Assembly (NCBI GenBank): GCA_027943335.1
Contig: BSBK01001119.1
Location: forward strand, 289,001-353,000
Length of the DNA: 64,000 nt
DNA from: Chamaecyparis obtusa
Taxonomy: Eukaryota > Streptophyta > Pinopsida > Cupressales > Cupressaceae
Reading direction: 5' to 3'
The notes beneath the pieces were generated by a model. The model saw only the letters and a list, made by a program, of their open reading frames with translations. It searched no databases and had not been told where the DNA came from. Each line of letters opens with the position of its first letter. The stretch's first letter is position 1. This document shows positions 33,426 to 43,300 of the stretch, one piece after another. Made by a program: the position numbers and the translations under genes.

Positions 33426-34149
33426 TGTTAGGAATAAGGTGTCTCAACCTTGGATAATTCCTATTCTTATTATTTCTTTTGTAAAATGTATTTCTTGCAA
33501 ATAATGTTGATGTGTCGGCATCTTGAATTGTGTGTAAGGAGATCATGGCTAAAACGGTTATGACGGATTCCTATGACACGTAAGAGCTATGTCAGGAAGA
33601 TTCAATGACAGATGAAGACATGTGGCAACTGATAAATTTGAGTACTGTACACTCTTCCCCAATCGTGAGGTTCGGGGCATCGCCCCAAAAAAAATTTTGG
33701 GGTTCCTATTTTCTCGAAGAATGGTAAAACCCTAATACGGTTATCTTTGGGAGTAGCCCTAAAAAGTGAAGCGCATGATATAAGTTTTTTTTGGGTTGCA
33801 AAGAGGAGTGATGTGAGTGTGGTTGGATTGTTTTTTATGCTGCCGTGATTTGTCTTCAAAGTTTTGGAAATCTTCTGAAAGAACTTGCATTGTAAGTGTA
33901 TTGTAAGCTGTAATAGTTTTGATCAGTACATTGTGCAGGTTTTGGAGTGCTGGGGTTTTTACCGAAAGGTTTCCCCAGGGTATATCATTTTGTCATTCTC
34001 TATTTTTTCTGTATGCATGGTATGTGGTTGCAATATCTTTGTTAAAGTAGTTAACGAATCTGAAATTGTAAGGATTTATAAGAATTTGCACAATACTCTC
34101 CTATAGAGATTAGCGTAGGAAGTTGTTTTCGCACCTTAGTTTCCTTACA
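33426..34149 (+). repeat. 3' LTR of element D, with extra GC-rich segment
   Basis: Matches the 5' LTR at both ends. Between 'gagtact' (about 33645) and 'gttatctttggg' (about 33739) it has about 95 bases absent from the 5' LTR, including the near-palindrome 'ggggcatcgcccc' and 'ccaaaaaaaattttgggg'. This segment replaces the 'ttatataa' of the 5' copy. Confidence 0.9.
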
Positions 34150-34154
34150 TTGAA

Positions 34155-34219
34155 GGCCTTGTTGAACCAATCAATTGAATCATTGTTTGAGATTGTTTGG
34201 GGATCAATTTGGCTCTGCA
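34155..34219 (+). repeat. 5' LTR of element E, last part
   Basis: Resumes after D with 'ggccttgttgaacc' and ends 'ggctctgca', matching 39586-39650. Confidence 0.88.
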
Positions 34220-34225
34220 TCATAT

Positions 34226-34237
34226 TGGTATCAAAGA
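34226..34237 (+). other. Primer binding site of element E
   Basis: 'tggtatcaaaga' six bases after the LTR end. It matches the first eight bases and the general form of the initiator-tRNA-Met site. Confidence 0.7.
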
Positions 34238-35143
34238 AGAGAGTAGGTCCTAGAGGGATCATTGGAAGGGTACTTGTGTTGAGAGTTGTGGTACGTGTAA
34301 GACCAGATTTAGGTTCAATTAACATATCAAGGCAACCACAAAACCTTAAAGCTATAAAAACCTATCTAATCCTATCATGAAAACTACTTGAAATCAAAGG
34401 AATTAAACACAATAAAACCCCTTCAAGCAAAGTTCCCATGTCCTCCTTTCTTCTCCATAAAGTGAAATTATGTAGCTCTTGCAAATGATTGAAATGCACT
34501 ATCAAAAGTGAGAATACTAGGAGCAAAGTAGTTCAAGAGTAGTTAGCCAAATTAGTGCAAAAAGGCTCAATTTATAGAGTTGAGAGCCAAAATGCAAGAA
34601 AGGGCAAGTTAGTGTTCAACTTGGAAATATGTCATAATTATGACAAATTGGAAGCACAAATTAGCTTGCACAAGTCAATGCACAATTAGGGGAGAGATGA
34701 AAGAGAAAGGATGAGACTAATTAGTAGGCAATTAGGAGGCCAAATTAGTGGAAAAAGGATAGGGAAGGTGGGAAGAACTGGAGGCTAATTAATAGGAAAT
34801 CATGAAGCATGAATTAAGGGAATGTGTAAGAGTCACATTTTAATAATTTGAAAATTCATTATTCCCTCAAAATTAGAAATTAGGAATTTAGGAATTAGAA
34901 AATCCCATAATTCAAAAAGGGGATCAATTAATTAATTGTGGGAGACTTAGGATAGGGGGAATCAATCTAATAAATAGATTAATACAAAGGGGATAAACTA
35001 TGGGTTATCTATCCCAAGGAGACAAATTAGTAAAAATGATTGACCGAATGATGATGTAGGATCGAATAAGGTTTGGTCTTGAATGATTTGATTAGGGTTC
35101 GAACCGATCTTCATGATTAAAACCTGATTAGGGAACGACGCAA

Positions 35144-35445
35144 CATCGATGAACTTTGACAATGCTATTAGGCTGACGGATAGTAATGAAATAGCATCAA
35201 TGAACTTGGACAATGTTATTGAAATGACTTGGATTAGGATGATCAAGACGAGGCATTGATGAACATTGACAATGCGCTCGAATTGGATTGATTTGAATGA
35301 GACTTGATTAGACATCAATGAACTTCGACAATGCCTTGGATTGATAATAATTGAATTAATAAGGATGAGTTTGACAAGGATTCAACAAGATTGGACTAAT
35401 TTGAAAAGTGATTTGATGGGACATCGATTAACTTGAACAATGCCC
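35144..35445 (+). repeat. Interspersed 23-base motif array in the E leader
   Basis: Five copies near the consensus 'catcgatgaacttngacaat' start at 35144, 35195, 35254, 35313 and 35422 (spacings 51, 59, 59, 109). The copy at 35253 can pair its ends ('gcattg' with 'caatgc') as a small hairpin; the others pair less well. The intervening sequence is not conserved. Confidence 0.75.
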
Positions 35446-35542
35446 TAGAATTGATTTGAGAATGATCAAATGTGTTTGAAATGTTCTTGAACTGATTAAG
35501 ACTGATCGGGATTGATTTGAACTCATTTACGAAAGTTTGACA

Positions 35543-35620
35543 TTGATTAGGATTGATTAGGATTGATTAGGATCGGTTTAGGAACGTTTAGGATCGGTTT
35601 AGGAATGTTTAGGATCGAGA
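35543..35620 (+). repeat. Short tandem repeats with telomere-like words
   Basis: Three units of 'gattaggatt' are followed by two 20-base units of 'ggatcggtttaggaacgttt' type. The words tttagga resemble the plant telomere unit tttaggg but never match it exactly. Confidence 0.7.
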
Positions 35621-35873
35621 TGCAGACTTGATCGATTCAGCCAAAGAGATCGAGGTTATGATGCAAGATGCAAGAAATATTAGAAATCGATTAAACAATT
35701 TTCAATGTCTAATCAATGAGGAAGGACATAATGCTGACATACAATGAACACCATATGCACAACATAAGGGAATAATTAGAATGCAGAACAATGTTTCGAT
35801 TATAATGTGAAAATGATAACACAAAGACTAGCAGGCTCGAGCCATTTTTAGGTGTCTACAGTAGGATACAAAG

Positions 35874-36911
35874 ATGCCACCAAAACAACAAATAGCAAGG
35901 GAGAACCAAGAGTTGAAAGAGACCTTGGAAATAGAGAGGAGAGGAGGAAGAGAACAAGAGGCAGCAAGGGACAGGGAAATGAGACAAATGAGAAGGGAGA
36001 ATGCAGCATTGCAAACAAGGTTGGAAGCCTTGGAAAGAAGTTCTAGGGGAGGACCACAAAGTGAGAATGGGGAAGAAGAAGATGCTGCAGTACATGAGAA
36101 TCAAAATGAAGGGAATGGAGAAGAGGCACTTGATCCTGATGAAAGGAGAATGCTGAGACTATTGAAGACAGTACAAGGTGGTGGAAGCAAAGGACACATA
36201 GATTTACCTATCTATCAAGGCAAGATGGATAGTGAAGAGGTATTGGGGTGGATATATGCCCTAGAAAACTATTTTGAGCATGAGGAGATGAGTGAAGAGA
36301 AGAAGGTCAAGTTTGCCAAAACAAAACTAAGAGGAACAACATTGACATGGTGGAGTAGTGTGCGAGCAAAGAGGGTTGCTAGGGGTGGAACAAAGATCAC
36401 CACATGGAGTAGAATGGTGGCCATGATCAAGGATCAGTTTCTTCCATCAGATTATGCATTCCAAACAAAGAGCCTGAGGCTGAACTTAAAGAAAAAAGAC
36501 CTTGATGTGATGACTTATACTGAGAAATTCCACAAGTTGAGTATAAGAGGTGGATTAGAGGATGAAGATGAGAAGGTTGCAAGGTATCTTAACAATTTGC
36601 AGGATGAAATTGGGTTGAGTGTTCCTAAGACACTAGGACAATGTTTTCAGTTGGCCATAAGGCCAGAAGAGAGTGTAAAGAGGAAGCAAGAGAGACAAGG
36701 AGGAAGTGGAAGAGGTAAGGCAAACAGAGGCAGAGGAAGCAGACCTAATAATGAAGGTCAAGGACAAGGAAGCAATGACAAAGTGAAGGAAGCCATTTCT
36801 TATCAAAGAGGAGGATACAAAGGTGGTGGAAGGTTTGGTTCAGGTAGAGGAACAAGAGCGTTCACAGGAAGATACTTTACATGTAATGAGATTGGGCACA
36901 CTTCATTCTAA
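35874..36911 (+). pseudogene. Ty3/gypsy-type gag of element E
   Basis: ATG 35874 ('MPPKQQIARENQE') starts an open frame of 345 codons. It has an N-terminal coiled coil with repeated Arg/Glu heptads (residues 8-60), an acidic patch, then the retrotransposon gag domain (residues about 105-265: 'IDLPIYQGKMDSEEVLGWIY', 'YFEHEEMSEEKKVKFAKTKL', 'TLTWWSSV', 'MIKDQFLPSDY', 'YTEKFHKLSIRGG'). A Gly/Arg-rich tail and the first half of a zinc knuckle ('YFTCNEIGHTS') follow. One extra T near 36908 makes a TAA inside the knuckle; the rest (K-C-P) follows in the next frame. Apart from this the gag looks intact. Confidence 0.85.
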
Positions 36912-37500
36912 GTGTCCAATGAATGAACAAGGTGGCAAGAAGGCTGAGAAGAGAGTAGAGTTAGTGCAAGAGGAAGAAAAACCAGAGCTTGAGGTCTATG
37001 GCAATGCAGATCCAGTGCTTGAATGAGACATGCTGATGTTTAGGAGAGGCCTCATGCAGCAGCAAGTACAACCAAAGGTGTCCATCTTTAGAACCCAATG
37101 CAAGAGCCAAGGTAAAATTTGTAAAGTGATTGTTGATTCAGATTCACATGACAATTTGGTTTCTCAAGAAATGGTCAGTAAGTTGCATTTAGAAAGATTA
37201 CCACATAGTAAACCCTATAAAGCATCTTGGGTAACTGATAATCAGACTATCTAAATCCAAGAACAAGCCTATGCAAAGTTCTCTATTGGTGATTATAATG
37301 ACAGGGTTTTGTGTGATGTTGTACCAATGACTTGTTGTCATATACTCTTAGGAAGGCCTTGGCAGTATATGAGAAGGACTTTACATGATGGCTTCCACAA
37401 TACTTATCATGTTCATAAGGATGGGAAATGTTTTACCTTAACAACTTTGCAGGATGATCAAGTTTTTGAGCCAAGGATCATATGCTTTGGGAGGAAGGAA
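36912..37500 (+). pseudogene. Protease and linker of element E
   Basis: In one frame after gag: knuckle end 'KCPMNEQGGKK', then an acidic linker, TGA (37024), 'KICKVIVDSDSHDNLVSQEM' (about 37114-37173), TAA (37252), 'DVVPMTCCHILLGRPWQYMR' (37312-37371). This is the retropepsin fold seen in plant gypsy elements whose linker has C-H-I-L-L-G-R-P-W-Q. The active site normally reads D-S-G-S or D-G-G-S; here the Gly is Asp, so it should be inactive besides the two stops. Confidence 0.78.
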
Positions 37501-37990
37501 TACTTGGATGAACATGTTTCTAAGATAGAGGGGACTAATGACAGAGGTAAGAAGGATAAGAACCAATCAAGGGGGCAGCAAACGGATGGTATGGGCAGCA
37601 AACAAAGGGTGACAGGTCTGCAGCACATAAGTTTGGGTGTTGAGCAAGATGGTGTGCTTGTTGGGGACATCAAATGTCCTATACTTGGTGAGGTTGCAGT
37701 GGTGAGAGGCCCTCTGATGTTCAGAGAAAGGAAGGGTCTGTTGGACCTTAAAAATCAAGATGGGAAGCAGCAGCAGCAGCAGACAAGAGGTGACTGTAAG
37801 AGGAAGCAAACTAGTGGTGTGTTTTTACAATCTAATCATGTTTTTCTAGGTTGCAGGTGGAAAGGAGGTACTAGAAGCTATGGGAAGTTGTTATTGCAAC
37901 AGATACCCCAGAGAAGAGCTTCAAGAAGGATGAATAGATTGAAGACAAGGCCCCTCATGAGTACCTTTTCTTGTGACAAAAGAATTTTCA
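37501..37990 (+). pseudogene. Unrecognised tail of the E reading frame
   Basis: The frame stays open from 37255 to 38097, into the LTR. After the protease linker it encodes a charged region with a Gln run ('GKQQQQQTRG', about 37758) and a short basic end. I see no RT, RNase H or integrase motif. It may be the scar of a large internal deletion: the last basic part could be what remains of the pol C-terminus, but no motif supports that. Confidence 0.5.
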
Positions 37991-38000
37991 TAGGGGGGGA
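37991..38000 (+). other. Polypurine tract of element E
   Basis: 'taggggggga' six bases before the 3' LTR. Confidence 0.65.
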
Positions 38001-38006
38001 GTATGG

Positions 38007-39650
38007 TGCAGGAGCACCTAAGGGTCCAGATGGGTCAATGATGCAATTGAGGCATGGACATGGTGTTCATGGTCAAATAGGACTAAAAATGATGTAATAA
38101 ACCCTTTGAGGCTCATATTGTAATAGTTAGGGGTATTAGGCCAATAAGTCCTAATTGGCACAATATGGGTCATGGGACCTAAAAATTGAAATTGATGTAT
38201 TTGTGGGCATGGGGGATAGGATTTAGGTGTTTTTAATTATGATTGAATTGTTCAAAGCAAATGAAAGCCTTTTTAGTTGCTAGAAAGGGATAAACATCAA
38301 AACGAGGGAAAATACCAAATTTGAATTTAAAATGTAACAGCTAGTTGGCCAAAATGGGATTTTGAATAAATTTTGATTAGTTAATGGTTAGTTTTTGGTT
38401 GGAACAGTTTGGAAAGGTTGGAATCATGTTAAATACCCTCCTTCATGCCAAGTTGTGTTTGGTTGATGGGAAAAGACATTCACATTGTACGGGCAGTCAT
38501 TCATGAATAAAGAAATTCAGTTTTTGGTCTGCAAATTTGTTCAAATCTGAAGCATACTACTGTCTTTCCTTTTGCATTTAGATTGGAATCCTCTGTAATG
38601 TGTTAGAGCACTGTTTTGAGAAGTTTTTAAAGTTGAATTGAAAGTTCTATCAATCCATTTGATTCCCAAATTTGTGACTGTCCTGTAGGCTGCCATTTTC
38701 ACAGTTTTATTGAAGTTTGATTGTCCATTATGGTTTAATGACCCATTCCACTTTTTGTTTCCACTGTAGCTTGTGGAATGGGTCCTATGTACTGTAAAAT
38801 ATGTGTTACTAACCTTATCTGTGCAGAGGAAGATTGATTGAAGAAGGGTGATCACCCATAGCTGCAATTATATGCATTTATAGCATGATTGTGATGGAGC
38901 AGTTATAGGTCTGAGTGTTTTGGCTGAATAAGGACTACATATTACGATGGATTATGACAAGGTATGTTGAAGACATGGTGTTGGGTCCATTGGTTGATCC
39001 TGGAAGAGTTTGGAAGGCCTAGATCTAGGAAGCCCTAATTTTATGCGCCTTAAAAGGAGGGTTTGGTGGCTGGGCGTGTAGATGAATGTGGCAAGACTTG
39101 TAACCTTGAGAATCCTTGGTTTGGTATCCTAACTCAAGACTGTTCCTAGGTCTGAGGTATTGAGGAGTTATATTTTTGGTAGTTCTTTTGTTAAAGTGGG
39201 CTAATTGGTGCTCTTTGGAATAGTGCAAGGTACTGGTTTGGATAGTTGGTCCAAAGGAGTTATATCTGAGTCTGAGGTATGTCATAGTGCTGCCAAAAGG
39301 GTATCCTGATATGTAGTTTGTTTGGTTGGTGTTTTGGGAAAGTTTGGAGAAAAGCTTAAAATACCCGTTTTGCAGGGCTACTAGGATTAGGCCTAGTTGC
39401 TGCCCGGTTGGGTGCTTGGTGTTTGACCTGTTGAAAGGGTGAGTATAAACCATTGTGTCTTGGTGATTGGGATGTGTTAAGACCTCTGAAGGTGTTAGAA
39501 TGAGTCTTTGGATGTGGGGACCAATGAGGAGTGATTTGTGAGTAGTTTTGTGAGGGAAGAAGCCAAGTAGGTGTTGGAGTTTGAAGGCCTTGTTGAACCA
39601 ATCAATTGAATCATTGTTTGAGATTGTTTGGGGATCAGTTTGGCTCTGCA
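38007..39650 (+). repeat. 3' LTR of element E
   Basis: Uninterrupted copy of the E LTR (1644 bases), 'tgcaggagcacc' to 'ggctctgca'. The open stretches on the minus strand (39025-39681) are not conserved as proteins and are not called. Confidence 0.9.
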
Positions 39651-40229
39651 TCAGCAACCTACTTCTCATACATGCTAACATTTCTTAGAAATCAGACCCC
39701 TTGCCATGTAATTGTTATCAATGTACATGATATATCAAAGAAGAAAACTCTAAGGACATAGATCATCCAAACGAAGATTCAAGTATTAGATAGCACAGAC
39801 ATTTAAAATCCCACTTACAAACATTCAAGTAGATTAAAAAATTATAAATTGTTTTGGATATATATGTCAAGTGGCCTTATTTTCTAGTTGGGACAAACTA
39901 ATAAGCAATGACATTTCTTTTTTTTAATAAGCTTTGTTGTGCATTCAAATTTCATATTCATATCCTAACAGTTTAATTGAGCTCCTTTCCAATACACTAT
40001 AATTCCTTAACTTACTCTAATGTTAAGGTTTTCTTAATAGAAAGAAATTTTCAACATTAGACATCTGTTCTTTTATGAACATAGCTTGAAAAATCTGGGT
40101 CACTCTCAAAAATGAAAAACAATCTTTTATGAAAATAAATTATCAATACATTCACAAAATTAGAATAAAATAATATTGATTGTCAAAAAGCACATTAGAA
40201 AATGGTGTTTATCAGTTAGATATACATAC
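39651..40229 (-). other. Intronic sequence of MLH1 next to element E
   Basis: AT-rich, without coding signal. It directly follows the splice donor at 40229-40228 (minus strand), so it is the start of the intron into which, or against which, element E lies. Confidence 0.65.
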
Positions 40230-40391
40230 ATCATTTGCCAAAGTCCAAACAAACTGGGGAAGACGATCCATGTCAGGAGTATATTGGTCAAGCACTAGTG
40301 GAAGGTTATAAAGGTTGCTTTGCTGATCAATTCCAACACAAAAATATTCCTTTAACATTTCATACTTCTTTCCAAGCAGTTCAACATTCAA
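40230..40391 (-). CDS. MLH1: MLH1 exon (LDQYTPD block), last seen
   Basis: Acceptor 'tttttgcag|ttgaatg', donor 'gatg' with exon end 'gcaaatgat|gtatgt'. Encodes 54 codons including 'LLGKKYEMLKEYFCVGID' and 'LPLVLDQYTPDMDRLPQF', ending at the A-N-D before the conserved tryptophan block of the next, unseen exon. Confidence 0.95.
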
Positions 40392-43300
40392 CTGCAAAAA
40401 TACACACAGAAAGGAAGTTTAAAATTTATCAGTATTTTGATATGCATATTCCACTTTTTGAATACAAATATTTATAAATCTGAAAAAGAAGCTCATACAA
40501 GCTCGCCTTATTTGTAACTGACTGGTAGATACAAAAAACCAATAAAAATAGCAGTTTTAGTTTTATTTTTATTTTTCAATATGTGCACGGACATTTAAAT
40601 CTCTCTAGTACTTAACATGATCCTTCATTATACACTACTTATAAATGGCTATCTTCAAAATGCTAATAGATGATTGTAAAACTGCTTGACTAGCTTCTGT
40701 GCTTTTCATGAACCACAGTATTCATGTTCATAAAAAAGAGTACAAATTGTTTAGAAAAAACATGAAACGCATTTGAGCTAAACAAATTTGGGAAAAAGAA
40801 AATAAAGGATCCCAAATTTCCAGTAATATACCAAAAATGTAGTATATACATGAAATCCTTCATTTAAAAATTCAAAATATGAGTTTTACAACAAATACAT
40901 ACCTATGAATGATGATTTCTGATAACTCAAGATAATTGACACAATATACCCATATATAAAATGCTGGTGAATGGTGATTGCAGATAAAAATAACAGTTAT
41001 TTTAATTTGCACACCCCAGATTTTAAGTTTATGGTTTTTCTTCCCTCATCCTCATATTTTGCTACTATGCGCAGAATTATGCAATCAAGCAAATTAATAA
41101 ACCTGGAAAATAATATAAACAAGGTTTAAATTGTTTTGAGGATTGAATGAATATGAATCAAGTAGAAGTTTCTTCATTACCTTTGCTATCTGCTCTTTAG
41201 GACCATCACTTTCATCCCACATACCACTTCGCTCCTCTTCATCAAGGGAAATCAGAAGCAACTCAAAAATAGAAGAAGGATTACTTAGCTGCATGGCATC
41301 AAAATGGGCGAATCGCCGAATAACCTGCTGATACATCAGCTCTCTACTGCGACAGGTCATTGATTTATCATATAAGTATCAAAAATTAAACTTTGGTGAA
41401 TATCGCATCATTACAAAAGATTATTGCAGCACCCAACTGCTATATAGAAAAGGAAACAACAGAAACAGAGCCAGATGCAATGATGTTTATAAAGTGCAAA
41501 ATAGAATTACATAAAACTGAGTGCATACTGCAAAATAAATTCCAAATAAAATTTGAAAATACAAAATAAAAATTAAAAACCAATAAACATCACAGTCCTC
41601 ATGATAACAATATCATTGTTCAAAGTACTGTCCGCATAAATTATTCATGTAATCCATTTTCCTTCCCATTAAACGATATAATTGAGAATTATATTATCAA
41701 TCTAGTCAAAATTGTTTTACATGCTAACAATCAGTTACCAATCTTCAAATTTAATGGAACTGCTGATAACAGAAGTTGTTTATGTTAAAAGTAAATCACA
41801 TATTGGGTTTTCCTTTGTTTCTCAGTAGCAGCGTCTGTACCCAATTGAATTCATATTATGTCATTACAGTGAATGCTCTATGCCTAATAGTTTTAGTCAA
41901 GCACAACCTTAAATGAATTTACATTTTGAATGTAAACAAATGAGTTCCATGATTGATGAAAGCCCATTCATTCAAGCTCACTGGTATCCATGATTTAGCT
42001 GCTAGCACACTTACAGTTAAAAACAACATGAAGCCATTGACTAAGTGACATTTGTTTACTCTTAGGATTAAAACAACTTGCTCATCATATGTGTAAACAT
42101 CACATCTGTCTAGTTTACTTAGAATAAGATAGTCTTTGGTAGTCTGCCATATTATATCGGCTGTAGCTTTTCTGGCAAACCTAGTTGAGGGGCCATAACC
42201 TTTGGTGAAGGGTTGCAATTGGAGATACATAAATAGAGGTCACTTAGAGTTCATTTCATCACTTATTCATTGCATATCTTTCCTAACTCGAGTGAAGATA
42301 TAGAGCACAACAAGGGGCAGATTTTGAGCAGAAATCAGATATATTAAGAGCAGACCTAATGCAGATTTTTCTTGAAATAAATCTTAGATTTGAGAGCATT
42401 TATCAAAGAATTTTTTGCAGATCTGAGTGGAAGCATTTTGCAGATTCAAGAGAAGATTTTTAGGCAGATTTTGTTGAAGTCCTTGAAGGGATCTAGAGCA
42501 TATCCAACAACATCAATATCATTCTATGTTTTTAAGGTTGGAGCCTTTTACTGCGAGAATCTGAGGTTCGAGCTTCTTACTTAAGAGATTGGAGCCTCTT
42601 GTTGAGTTGGTGCTCAGTGGAGTGTATTGCTGTGTCCTGTTGGTTGGTGCCTGCAAAAATTGTAAGAAGTTTCTAGTACAAAAGCAATATTTTCCCATGG
42701 TTTTCTCTCAAAAGGGTTTTCATGTAAAATGGTATGTGCATCTTGTCTTCTTTTCCTAGATCCTGATTTTGTGGAAGCTTTGTTCTTTGTTTTAATTAAA
42801 AACTGAGAAAGTTGGCCTTATATTGGGTTCACCCCCCCTCTCAGTATGTGTGTGTTTTCTTCAATTTTACCAAAAATTACATCACACACTAGAAATGATT
42901 GTGAAAATGGCCGCAATTTTTCTTAAGAACAAGTCATGCATATGATTGAAGTAGAAGTAGTTGCAACTTTCAGAGAAAAATGACTGGATTTTTCTCAAAC
43001 AAATGTCAGTCACAACTCTTAGTGAAAAAAATCCACGATTACCAAAGTAATTTCCACAATTTCAGTCAAAAAATAGGCCAAAAATAAGCCTGCAATTTTC
43101 AAAAAATCACCCAAAGACAACTCCATACACTTCTGTATGACAATATTTTGGCAATTCTGTGTCACATACATGTGATTTGTCACTGCCGACAACAGTCCTT
43201 CAAACTACACACATTCACAAATCCCAAGTAATTTCCATAGATGGCTTTGATACCATATTACAAAAAGTAAAAACATTGAATGATTACCAAGAAAATTAAT

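Larger units (their letters stand above)
29757..34149 (+). mobile_element. Ty1/copia retrotransposon D with deleted integrase
   Basis: LTRs at 29757-30398 (642 bases) and 33426-34149 (724 bases) with a perfect 5-base target duplication ttgaa (29752-29756; 34150-34154), inside the 5' LTR of E. An exact primer site follows the 5' LTR, and 'aagtgggagaa' precedes the 3' LTR. The first 220 or so bases of the LTRs differ at only about three positions, the least of any pair here. The interior has gag and protease, then RT and RNase H, with the pre-integrase and integrase domains missing. Confidence 0.93.
34240..35873 (+). other. Long untranslated leader of element E
   Basis: About 1.6 kb without an ORF between primer site and gag. 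It is rich in 'aattag' and 'gattag' words, carries five copies of a motif of about 23 bases (35144-35445), and ends with short tandem repeats containing tttagga (35543-35620). Such leaders in plant gypsy elements can hold packaging signals; here that is only a suggestion. Confidence 0.7.
28181..39650 (+). mobile_element. Gag-protease-only LTR retrotransposon E, with D nested in its 5' LTR
   Basis: LTRs of about 1641 and 1644 bases (28181-29756 plus 34155-34219; 38007-39650) start 'tgcaggagcacc' and end 'ggctctgca', an inverted-repeat pair. There is a primer site at 34226 and a purine run before the 3' LTR. The 3.8-kb interior has a 1.6-kb leader, a Ty3/gypsy-type gag and a protease, but no RT, RNase H or integrase. 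I find no target duplication (flanks actag and tcagc). In the first 172 or so bases of the LTRs I count about twelve differences, so E is older than D. Confidence 0.88.

Noticed and set aside
39025..39681. 218-codon minus-strand ORF
   Set aside because: It is antisense to the 3' LTR of E. The 5' LTR copy breaks it, and it has no recognisable domain.
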